From Henriciella sp. (GTDB lineage: Bacteria > Pseudomonadota > Alphaproteobacteria > Caulobacterales > Hyphomonadaceae), in assembly GCA_013213785.1 (NCBI GenBank), contig JABSPZ010000012.1, positions 1-64,000 of the forward strand: DNA of 64,000 nucleotides. The letters run 5' to 3'. The position numbers and the translations under genes are program-made. Below, piece after piece: positions 36,331 to 44,105 of this stretch. The stretch's first letter is position 1. Every line of letters begins with the position of its first letter. The notes under the pieces are model-generated. The model was not told where the DNA came from. It worked only from the letters and a program-made list of their open reading frames with translations, and ran no database searches.

Positions 36331-37556
36331 TGAGCGGCCATCGCTGCGCGGAAAAAGTCCAAGTATTTTGGGGCAATGCTATCCCAATTGAATTTTGCCT
36401 TGGCGCGCTTCAGGCAGGCTTCTGCATTCTGAGCTCGCCGATCCGGATTTGAAATCAAACCGTCAATCGCCTCGGCGAGCACGTTGGAATCGCCTTTCGG
36501 GACGATGATGCCCGCGTCGCCCGCAACCTCAGGCAAGGCGCCACCATCCGTTACAATCACCGGTGTGCCGCAACTCATGGCCTCTGCTGCAGGGAGGCCA
36601 AAGCCTTCATAAAGTGACGGTGTCACAGCAATCGTGGCGCTCCGAAACTCGTTGGCGAGTTCTTCTCGCGTTAGATCGCTCTTAAAGACGATGCGGTCTT
36701 TTAAGCCGAGGTCCAGGATGGCATTTCGCGCCTGGCCTTTGCGCAGTTTACCAATCACCACAAGTTCAAGTTCCGGATGCGCATCCAGCAACTTGTAGTA
36801 GGCCTCGACCAGAATGTGCAGGCCCTTCAGGGGTGTGTCCGCACTGGCGGTTGTCACAATCTTCTTGGGCGCAATTTTGACACGCGGGTCAGGGCAAAAG
36901 GCTTGTTGGTCCACGCCGAGAGATATCGGATGGATGACTTCTGGCGCGACGCCAAACTCTCTCACAATATCGGCTTTGGCATGTTCTGAAGGACAGGTGA
37001 TTGCCGGAAGCTTGCGAGCCACTTTGATCTGCATGTTGATGAATGAATACCAACGCCGTGCCATCCAGCGATGCTTCCAATCGGGCGCCGCCTCAACCGC
37101 AAGCTTCAGGTCTTGCGTAATCGGGTGGTGAATAATTGTGGTCAGCGGCAGCCCGAGCCTTTCATGAATTCGTCCGATGCCGTGCGCTAAGGTTTGATTA
37201 TCCAGGATCACATCGTACTTGCCGCGATTGCGTTTGATATATTGATAGGCCCGTTGTCCGAAGGTGAACGGTTCAACGAATTTACCGGAAAGGTGCCCAA
37301 AATACTCGTACGTGTCTGTTGGGCTAAGCAGGTGTCTTGGACGCAGCTCATAATGTCCGTGGTGTGGTTTCGAGAACAGATCGAGCGAAGGAAGTTTGAC
37401 CAAGTTCACATCTGCGCTCAGCTCGGGGTAGGGCGGTCCTGAGACAACATCAACGCGCCCCCCCGCTTTGGCCAAAGCATGGCTTAAATAGTCGACATAG
37501 ACCCCCTGACCCCCGACTTTCGGATCGGAACGGTAAGACAGGATACAAATTCGCAT
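36324..37556 (-). CDS. Glycosyltransferase family 4
   Basis: 410 residues from ATG 37556, seven bases after GGGAGG; the frame also opens at 37619 without a ribosome-binding site. N-terminal Rossmann domain begins MRICILSYRSDPKVGGQGVY, the Gly-rich loop of GT-B enzymes; the C-terminal domain has SLYEGFGLPAAEAMSCG and VIVTDGGALPEV, with the conserved Glu that holds the nucleotide-sugar ribose. Retaining GT4 enzymes use UDP-, GDP- or ADP-sugars to build glycolipids or surface glycans. No transmembrane helix. First gene of the operon with the methyltransferase and toroid protein. Donor and acceptor are unknown. Confidence 0.92.
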   Translation of the reverse strand: MRICILSYRSDPKVGGQGVYVDYLSHALAKAGGRVDVVSGPPYPELSADVNLVKLPSLDLFSKPHHGHYELRPRHLLSPTDTYEYFGHLSGKFVEPFTFGQRAYQYIKRNRGKYDVILDNQTLAHGIGRIHERLGLPLTTIIHHPITQDLKLAVEAAPDWKHRWMARRWYSFINMQIKVARKLPAITCPSEHAKADIVREFGVAPEVIHPISLGVDQQAFCPDPRVKIAPKKIVTTASADTPLKGLHILVEAYYKLLDAHPELELVVIGKLRKGQARNAILDLGLKDRIVFKSDLTREELANEFRSATIAVTPSLYEGFGLPAAEAMSCGTPVIVTDGGALPEVAGDAGIIVPKGDSNVLAEAIDGLISNPDRRAQNAEACLKRAKAKFNWDSIAPKYLDFFRAAMAAQC

Positions 37557-37872
37557 AGGCGCGCCTCCCGCAGGCGCATCGGTACGATTCGATTGGTTTT
37601 GCTTGGTTACGTCCAGCATGAGAACTATGCGGTCCCTATCATTTGTCTCTCGCTATCCACAATTGGCACCGTGAGTGCAATCAATAGATGCTGAAAGACG
37701 TCGCTAAAAAAGAACCTAGCCGACAAGAATTGCGGCAGCTCTGGCAACAAACGCTTGTTTTTCGGAGAGACTGCCATTTCCGTCGTTTGTTCCGCCTTGG
37801 TTGATAGAAATGCAGTTCCCTTGACTTCCCTAGCGTCTGTCCACGGACCGGATGTAAAAAAGAGGAAACGCT
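37557..37872. other. Intergenic region, no gene recognised
   Basis: About 316 bases between the divergent glycosyltransferase and oxidoreductase genes. I see no protein, RNA or clear repeat in it. A TTGACT hexamer at 37821 lacks a matching -10 box at a normal distance. AAGAGGAAA just before 37873 is the ribosome-binding site of the oxidoreductase. Confidence 0.5.
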
Positions 37873-38877
37873 ATGAAAGTTGCAGCCGTTAAGAAGCCTG
37901 GTGGTCCCGGCAATCTGATTATCGAAGAGCGCCCAGATCCGGTCGCTGGTCCGGGCGAAGTCCTGGTCCGAATTCGCGCGTCCTCCCTCAACTATCATGA
38001 CTTTGTTGTCGTGATGGGAGGTATCCCAACCGATGACGGACGTATCCCAATGTCAGATGGCGCGGGCGATGTCGTGGCGGTCGGCGAAGGTGTCACAAAA
38101 TTCAAGCCCGGTGATAAAGTCCTCAGCCTGTTCTTCCCGGATTGGCAAAAGGGTGAGATCGATGCGCTCGGGTTTGGCGGCGTTCCAGGTGACGGCGCAG
38201 ACGGGTTCGCAGCCGAACTCGTCGCAATGCCGGAAAGTGCGTTCACGCGGATGCCAGAAGGTTATTCCTATACCGAAGCGGCGACACTTCCATGCGCGGC
38301 GCTTACTGCGTGGCGCGGGATGTTTGTTGAGGGTTCTGTCAAGCCTGGTGATTGGGTGCTGACTCAAGGTACGGGCGGGGTGTCCGTGTTCGCGCTTCAG
38401 CTCGCGAAAGCCGCAGGTGCGAGGGTCATCTCAACCTCCTCTTCAAATGAGAAACTTGAACGGATGACAGCCTTAGGCGCGGACCATGTGGTCAACTACA
38501 AAGAGACGCCGGAATGGGGCGAAAAGGCATTGGAGCTCACGCGCGGCCGCGGGGTCGACGAGGTTGTTGAGATTGGTGGTCCTGGCACTATGGCGCAGTC
38601 TATTCAAGCGTGCCGGGTTGGTGGGCATATCTCTCTTATCGGCGTTCTCACGGGCGTTTCGGGCGAGGTTCCAACGGCAGCTTTTTTCTCTAAAAATCTG
38701 ACCATGTCCGGCATTACAGTCGGCTCGGCCGAGCACCAAGAAGACATGATCGCGGCGATCGAAGCATCGAACATAAAACCTGTGCTTGATAAGGACTTTG
38801 CGCTGGACCAAATCGCCGAAGCTTTTGCGCATCAGGCAAGTCAGCAGCATTTCGGAAAAATCACGCTTTCAATCTAG
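37873..38877 (+). CDS. Zinc-independent MDR-type NAD(P)H:quinone oxidoreductase
   Basis: 334 residues of the medium-chain dehydrogenase/reductase superfamily. N-terminal GroES-like domain with SSLNYHDFVVVMGGIP (Tyr of the quinone oxidoreductase branch), then a Rossmann domain with TQGTGGVSVFALQLAKAAGARVI and a second-strand end at STSSSNEK that favours NADPH. The catalytic and structural zinc cysteines are absent. Enzymes of this branch reduce quinones, enones or enoyl thioesters. The AAAGAGGAAA leader gives a good ribosome-binding site. It is followed 100 bases later by acs, with a hairpin between. Confidence 0.9.
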   Translation: MKVAAVKKPGGPGNLIIEERPDPVAGPGEVLVRIRASSLNYHDFVVVMGGIPTDDGRIPMSDGAGDVVAVGEGVTKFKPGDKVLSLFFPDWQKGEIDALGFGGVPGDGADGFAAELVAMPESAFTRMPEGYSYTEAATLPCAALTAWRGMFVEGSVKPGDWVLTQGTGGVSVFALQLAKAAGARVISTSSSNEKLERMTALGADHVVNYKETPEWGEKALELTRGRGVDEVVEIGGPGTMAQSIQACRVGGHISLIGVLTGVSGEVPTAAFFSKNLTMSGITVGSAEHQEDMIAAIEASNIKPVLDKDFALDQIAEAFAHQASQQHFGKITLSI

Positions 38878-38899
38878 CCGCGGATACAAATGGGTGGGC

Positions 38900-38922
38900 G
38901 CAGCCGACTTTACGTTGGCTGC
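38900..38922 (+). other. Hairpin between oxidoreductase and acs genes
   Basis: A 9-bp stem (38900-38908 with 38914-38922, one wobble) around a 5-base loop TTTAC. No T-run follows, so it is not a classic terminator; it may attenuate or stabilise the 3' end of the oxidoreductase message. Confidence 0.4.
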
Positions 38923-38977
38923 CAAATCCGCATTGTAGAAAACGGTATTGATAACGCGCTCAACGGAGCAATTTAAA

Positions 38978-40921
38978 ATGACAGACTCTCCCATCTATCC
39001 GGTTCCAGCAGAATTTGCCGCCAAAGCGAATTTGAGCCCAGAAAAGTATAGGGAGATGTATGCGGCGTCGATTGCGGACCCGGAGGCATTCTGGGGCGAG
39101 CACGGCAAGCGGCTCGATTGGTCAAAGCCATATACGACTGTCAAAGACGTGTCCTGGGACAAGTCAGATTTGCATGTCCGTTGGTATTCAGATGGCGAGC
39201 TGAACGTTTCGTATAATTGTATCGATCGCCACTTGGCGACGCGCGGGGATAAGGTTGCTCTGATCTGGGAAGGCGACGATCCGAGCGACGCCGCCACTGT
39301 GACCTATAAACAGCTGCACAGCGCGGTCTGCCGGTTCGCAAATGTCCTCAAAGACATGGGGGTCAAGAAGGGCGACCGGGTCACGATTTACATGCCGATG
39401 ATCCTGGAAGCGGCTTATGCGATGCTGGCCTGCGCACGCATTGGCGCCGTGCATTCCATCGTTTTCGGTGGGTTCAGCCCGGAGGCGCTGGCTGGTCGGA
39501 TTACTGATTGCGACAGCCAGTTCATGATCACCGCGGATGAAGGCATTCGCGGCGGCCGAATTGTGCCGCTTAAGAAAAATGCAGATGCGGCTTGTGATCT
39601 CGCTGGCGGGATGGTCGAAAAAGTCCTCGTCGTACGCCGTACGGGCAATCCGGTGAATATGCAGGATGGCCGGGACATTTGGCTCCATGAGGCAGGCGCG
39701 GACGTGAGCCGTCATTGTGTGCCCGAGCCTATGAATGCTGAAGATCCACTCTTCATCCTCTACACATCAGGTTCGACCGGCAAACCGAAAGGCGTGCTGC
39801 ATACGACCGGTGGCTATTTGGTCTGGGCCTCGATGACGCATGAGTACGTCTTCGATCTCAAAGAAGATGATGTTTACTGGTGCAGCGCGGATGTCGGCTG
39901 GGTAACCGGGCATAGCTATATTGTTTATGGCCCGCTCGCGAACGGCGCGACCAGCATGATGTTTGAAGGCGTGCCGACTTACCCCGATGCGAGCCGGTTC
40001 TGGCAGGCGTGTGACAAGCATGGCGTGACCATCTTTTACACAGCGCCAACCGCGATCCGCGCGCTGATGCGCGAAGGCGAGGGACCGGTCAAATCCACCA
40101 GCCGAAGTACGATACGCCTCCTCGGCTCTGTTGGTGAGCCGATCAATCCAGAGGCTTGGGAATGGTATTATCACACCGTCGGCGAAGGCCGCTGTCCGAT
40201 CGTCGACACATATTGGCAAACAGAGACGGGCGCTTGCATGATGGTGCCGCTGCCTGGAGCGACGGACCAGAAACCAGGCGCTGCCAGCCATCCCTTCTTT
40301 GGCGTTGAGCCGAAGCTCGTCGATGCCGAAGGCGCGGAGCTCACAGGCGCGACCGAAGGCAATCTGATCATCACCAATAGCTGGCCCGGCCAGATGCGGA
40401 CAGTCTACGGCGACCATCAGCGCTTTATCGATACCTACTTTTCGACCTATCCGGGCAATTACTTCACCGGTGATGGCTGTAAGCGCGACGAAGATGGGTT
40501 CTACTGGATCACCGGACGGGTAGACGACGTGATCAATGTGTCAGGTCATCGAATGGGTACGGCTGAAGTAGAAAGTTCACTCGTGGCACATGATGCAGTG
40601 GCTGAGGCGGCCGTGGTCGGTTATCCGCATGAAATCAAAGGCCAAGGTATTTATGCTTACGTTACCCCGGTCGCGGGCACAGAGCCGAGCGAGGAGCTAA
40701 AAAAGAGCCTCGTCCAGCATGTGCGGACCGAGATCGGTCCGATCGCTAGCCCGGATCTGATCCAGTTTGCCACTGGGCTTCCAAAAACGCGGTCCGGCAA
40801 AATCATGCGCCGCATCCTGCGTAAGATCGCCGAGAATAGCTTCGACAATCTCGGCGACACGTCCACGCTCGCCGATCCAGAAGTCGTTCAAGACCTCATA
40901 GATAACCGGCAGAACCGATAG
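38978..40921 (+). CDS. acs: Acetyl-CoA synthetase (AMP-forming)
   Basis: 647 residues from ATG 38978, set by GGAGC nine bases upstream; the longest frame begins ten codons earlier. Activates acetate to acetyl-CoA through acetyl-AMP. The ATP loop is [16 protein letters not shown] near residue 263, the adenylate motif DTYWQTETG near 410, and the catalytic lysine K608 in [10 protein letters not shown] matches K609 of Salmonella Acs, the residue controlled by acetylation. Near full identity in length with family members (about 650). It fits with the aceBA glyoxylate shunt 24 kb away for growth on acetate or fatty acids. The end faces the sugar transporter gene. Confidence 0.97.
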   Translation: MTDSPIYPVPAEFAAKANLSPEKYREMYAASIADPEAFWGEHGKRLDWSKPYTTVKDVSWDKSDLHVRWYSDGELNVSYNCIDRHLATRGDKVALIWEGDDPSDAATVTYKQLHSAVCRFANVLKDMGVKKGDRVTIYMPMILEAAYAMLACARIGAVHSIVFGGFSPEALAGRITDCDSQFMITADEGIRGGRIVPLKKNADAACDLAGGMVEKVLVVRRTGNPVNMQDGRDIWLHEAGADVSRHCVPEPMNAEDPLFILYTSGSTGKPKGVLHTTGGYLVWASMTHEYVFDLKEDDVYWCSADVGWVTGHSYIVYGPLANGATSMMFEGVPTYPDASRFWQACDKHGVTIFYTAPTAIRALMREGEGPVKSTSRSTIRLLGSVGEPINPEAWEWYYHTVGEGRCPIVDTYWQTETGACMMVPLPGATDQKPGAASHPFFGVEPKLVDAEGAELTGATEGNLIITNSWPGQMRTVYGDHQRFIDTYFSTYPGNYFTGDGCKRDEDGFYWITGRVDDVINVSGHRMGTAEVESSLVAHDAVAEAAVVGYPHEIKGQGIYAYVTPVAGTEPSEELKKSLVQHVRTEIGPIASPDLIQFATGLPKTRSGKIMRRILRKIAENSFDNLGDTSTLADPEVVQDLIDNRQNR

Positions 40922-40938
40922 GGCATCCGGCGAGCGGT

Positions 40939-42504
40939 CTAGCCCCGCTCGACGCGCACAAATGTCATCGCAAACGCAGCGAGACAGAAGCTCACGGCGC
41001 CAAACAGAACAGCGAGAAGCGGCACCCCGCCAACTGCCGGTGCGATGCTCGTTTCAAGCGATCTCAAGATCGGGCCCATGGTGCCACCGACCAAAATTTG
41101 CGGCAGCACGATGAAGAAATTGAAGATGCCCATATAGATGCCCATTTTGCGGACCGGCAGCGCGTCTGCGAGGATCGCATAGGGCAAAGCCAGAATAGAG
41201 CCCCAGGCCATGCCGAGACCGATCATCGGAATCAGCAAGCCATACTGTGATGCAAACAGGTGATAGCCAACAAAGCCTGCGGCCCCCGCAAGGAGGTTGA
41301 AGGCATGAAGGCTCCGTGTGCCCACACGGCGCGCGATGCCCGCGATGACGAAAGCATATATTGCCGCAACACCGTTTTGAACGGCGAACATGATTCCCAC
41401 CCAATCGCCCGCATCTTGATACGCTGCCGAACTTGCATCCGCGGTTTCCCATGCCTGTAGGGCGACTGCAGGCGTGGTGTAGATCCACATGATGAAGAGA
41501 CCGACCCAAGAGAAGAACTGAACGAAGGCAAGGCGCTTCATGACGCTCGGCATCGTGGTCAGGTCACCCAACACATCCGACAGGAAGTTGCTCGCATTGC
41601 GGTCCGTTTTGACCAGCTGGCTGTTCCACAAATAGAGAACGCCCAAGAAGATCAGGCCGCCGCCGAGAATGTAAAATTGCTGGTCGCCATTCGCGAAATA
41701 GACAGCCGCTGTGAAGGCCGCACCAATGGCCGCGATGATGAAACCCCATTTCGAGAAGAAGCTCGCGACGGGCCGTTCATCTTTCTCGACGCCGCCTTCC
41801 TGTTCGAAGATGTTGTCTTCGTCTTTGCCAAAGGCCTCCAGCTCTTCAGGTGAGTACTCTTTGGTTGTGAACACGGTCCAAATAACCGCCATGAACAGAG
41901 CAGCGCCGCCGATGTAGAACGACCATTTCACATTATCAGGGATCACCCCGTCAGCGGCTTCATTCGAAACGCCGAGCGCGTTGAAGACAAATGGCGCAAT
42001 CGAAGCGAGTACGGCGCCGGCGCCAATAAAAATGGTCTGCATGGAATAACCAAGCGGGCGCTGTTTACTGGGCAGCATGTCTCCAACAAAGGCCCGGAAC
42101 GGTTCCATTGTGATGTTCAGGCTGGCATCCAGAATCCAGAGCGTCCCCGCCGCAACCCAAAGCCAGGGTGAGTTCGGCATAATGAATAGCGCGAGTGTGG
42201 TGAGGATCGCACCGATCAAAAAGTAAGGTCGACGCCGCCCGAGTGGCCCCCAAGTCTTGTCGCTGAAATAACCTACGATTGGCTGCATGATAAGGCCAGT
42301 GATCGGGCCCGCAAGCCAGAGTAGGGGCAGTGTGCTCATATCTGCGCCGAGCGTTTGGAAGATCCGACTTACATTGCCATTCTGGAGCGCAAACCCGATT
42401 TGAATTCCGAAGAACCCAAACGACATGTTGACGATCTGAAACAGATTAAGCTCAGGCTTTCGGACTGAGTCTTGCGCGCTCACCGCATCTCCTGTGACTG
42501 CCAT
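40939..42504 (-). CDS. MFS/GPH sugar transporter (SLC45-like, maltose transporter)
   Basis: 521 residues, twelve membrane helices. SLC45/GPH features: LNLFQIVNMSFGFFGIQIGFALQ at helix 1, VGYFSDKTWGPLGRRRPYF in the first cytoplasmic loop (RxGRR signature) and an acidic 40-residue insert rich in Glu between helices 6 and 7 (EELEAFGKDEDNIF). Homologues in Caulobacter and other proteobacteria (MalY/MalT type) carry maltose into the cytoplasm by proton symport. The gene lies 12 bases after a GH13 lipoprotein gene on the same strand, in the alpha-glucan locus, so imported maltose or short dextrins are the likely cargo. Confidence 0.92.
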   Translation of the reverse strand: MAVTGDAVSAQDSVRKPELNLFQIVNMSFGFFGIQIGFALQNGNVSRIFQTLGADMSTLPLLWLAGPITGLIMQPIVGYFSDKTWGPLGRRRPYFLIGAILTTLALFIMPNSPWLWVAAGTLWILDASLNITMEPFRAFVGDMLPSKQRPLGYSMQTIFIGAGAVLASIAPFVFNALGVSNEAADGVIPDNVKWSFYIGGAALFMAVIWTVFTTKEYSPEELEAFGKDEDNIFEQEGGVEKDERPVASFFSKWGFIIAAIGAAFTAAVYFANGDQQFYILGGGLIFLGVLYLWNSQLVKTDRNASNFLSDVLGDLTTMPSVMKRLAFVQFFSWVGLFIMWIYTTPAVALQAWETADASSAAYQDAGDWVGIMFAVQNGVAAIYAFVIAGIARRVGTRSLHAFNLLAGAAGFVGYHLFASQYGLLIPMIGLGMAWGSILALPYAILADALPVRKMGIYMGIFNFFIVLPQILVGGTMGPILRSLETSIAPAVGGVPLLAVLFGAVSFCLAAFAMTFVRVERG

Positions 42505-42516
42505 TTTGATCCTCCG

Positions 42517-43935
42517 CTACATTTTATTCTTATTTGAAATTAGGACTTTGCCTTGCCAAGCTTTGAGCGTACCTGCGCTGCCCAGAGCAAGTGTTTCGGG
42601 GGCGCCGCTCAGCGCATCAACCCAGTCTCCAGCCACGGGGCCATCCGTAAGTTTAAAGGCGGCGCTCGTCGATGACAGGTTGAACAAGACGATGACGCGG
42701 TTTCCATTTTTTTCTCTGGTGAAGCTTAGCACTTGGCTTTGATTGTCCGTTGAGACAGGAATGATCCGGCCGCCTGCCGCGCCATTGTGGAGAGCAGGAT
42801 TCGCCTTCTTGATCGCGATCAAATTCTTGATCAAGGCACCGTCTGGATGAGAGTAGTCGCCCCATGCGATCGGATCGCGTTCGAAGAATTCGAGCTGGTT
42901 CTGGTTGCCGACTTCCTGACCATTATGGATGAGCGGGATCCCCTCCGTCACAAAAGATAGCGTCAGCATGGCGTGATAAGCATCGCCGTAAATCGCGCCG
43001 GTTGAACCATCCCAGGCATTTTGGTCGTGGTTCTCCGTGTATAGCATACGATAGGCATCGAGCGGCCAAGTGGAGATTTGTTCGCTCAGATATCCGCGCA
43101 GGTCACCCGCATCAGATTGCCCCTTTGCTATACGTTGGGCAGCCTCTTTCCAATGCCAGGCATAAGTCGCGTCAAAGGCGTTTCTATGCAGGTCGCGTTG
43201 TTGCCATTCCGCGAGCATGAAGACGGGTTTGATTGTGTTCAACTCTGCGCGGACATTCTCCCAAAAGTCGAGCGGAACGAAGCCCGCCACGTCGGCGCGA
43301 TAACCGTCGACATCAAACTCCTCGAGCCAATAGCGAAGCGCGCGCGTTTTATAGGCGCGCAGCTCAGGTTGATCATAATTGAGGTCAATGATGTCGGCCC
43401 AATCTGTCCACGGTGTCGGGTGAAACTCGCCTTTCCAATCTGTCTCATACCAGTCGGGATGTTGCGTAACGAGCGGGTTGTCCCAGGCGGTGTGGTTCGC
43501 GACCCAGTCCAAAATCACTTTAAAGCCAAGCTGATGCGCGGTGGTGACGAAATCACGGAAATCCTCTTCGGTTCCGAATTCAGGATTCACTCCAAAATAG
43601 TCTTTCACGGCGTAAGGGCTGCCGAGGCTGCCCTTCCGATTGACCTCGCCTATTGGGTGGATCGGCATGAGCCAAAGAATATCGACGCCCAGCTCTTTCA
43701 GGCGTGGCAGTTGGGTTTGCGCCGCGGTGAAGGTGCCTTCGGGTGTAAACTGGCGGGTATTGATCTGATAAATCACGGCATCGCGCGCCCAATCTGGATG
43801 CTCAATTTGAACATATGGCTTGGGCTCGTAGGCGCTTTGCGTGCTTTGGTTTGCATAATTTTGCGAACCAAGTGGAAGCTGTGTGCAAGCCATTAGCCCC
43901 AAAAGCGCGATCATCGTGGCGGCACGAGCAAACAT
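42517..43935 (-). CDS. GH13 alpha-amylase family lipoprotein
   Basis: 472 residues. N-terminal leader ends in the lipobox LMAC, so the enzyme is anchored by lipid, with Thr at +2 (no inner-membrane Asp signal). The GH13 barrel has the four signature regions: DWVANHTAWD (I), DGYRADVAGF with the Asp nucleophile (II), MLAEWQ with the acid/base Glu (III) and YTENHDQNAWD (IV). A short beta-sandwich closes the chain (VIVLFNLS). It cleaves alpha-1,4 links in maltodextrins or related glucans in the periplasm; fine specificity unknown. First gene of the unit with the sugar transporter, divergent from the GH15 gene across a candidate operator. Confidence 0.93.
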   Translation of the reverse strand: MFARAATMIALLGLMACTQLPLGSQNYANQSTQSAYEPKPYVQIEHPDWARDAVIYQINTRQFTPEGTFTAAQTQLPRLKELGVDILWLMPIHPIGEVNRKGSLGSPYAVKDYFGVNPEFGTEEDFRDFVTTAHQLGFKVILDWVANHTAWDNPLVTQHPDWYETDWKGEFHPTPWTDWADIIDLNYDQPELRAYKTRALRYWLEEFDVDGYRADVAGFVPLDFWENVRAELNTIKPVFMLAEWQQRDLHRNAFDATYAWHWKEAAQRIAKGQSDAGDLRGYLSEQISTWPLDAYRMLYTENHDQNAWDGSTGAIYGDAYHAMLTLSFVTEGIPLIHNGQEVGNQNQLEFFERDPIAWGDYSHPDGALIKNLIAIKKANPALHNGAAGGRIIPVSTDNQSQVLSFTREKNGNRVIVLFNLSSTSAAFKLTDGPVAGDWVDALSGAPETLALGSAGTLKAWQGKVLISNKNKM

Positions 43936-44079
43936 TCCTGTCTTTCCTCCCAGTAGTGCTTTTCTGAAAGCGCTATCTTATGGTCTTCCTTAAAGCTTAG
44001 TTTGATGGGTTTGGCAATTTTTCTCACGCACAAAACTTAGTTGACCGGAAGATTTCTCTTAGCAACAATGGTGCTAAAG

Positions 44080-44095
44080 TTGCAAAAATTTGCGG
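44080..44095. promoter_or_regulatory. Candidate LacI-type operator before the GH15 gene
   Basis: TTGCAA at 44080-44085 and TTGCGG at 44090-44095, 10 bases apart, followed at once by the GGGAGG ribosome-binding site of the GH15 gene. The inner GCAAA/TTTGC is a 12-base palindrome (44082-44093). The same 10-base TTGCAA spacing occurs at 48651 and 53443 in this locus. It lies in the gap shared with the divergent GH13 lipoprotein gene, so it could control both. Binding by the locus LacI protein is inferred. Confidence 0.5.
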
Positions 44096-44105
44096 GAGGT
44101 GCCTC

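Noticed and set aside
37821-37860. TTGACT hexamer as a promoter for the oxidoreductase gene
   Set aside because: No -10-like hexamer at 16-18 bases; the nearest candidate is about 24 bases away.
39767-40417. Minus-strand open frame of 216 codons inside acs
   Set aside because: Antisense shadow of a highly conserved enzyme; no domain or start signals.
43078-43896. Plus-strand open frame of 272 codons across the GH13 lipoprotein gene
   Set aside because: The opposite strand holds all four GH13 signature regions over the same bases; this frame has no recognisable domain.
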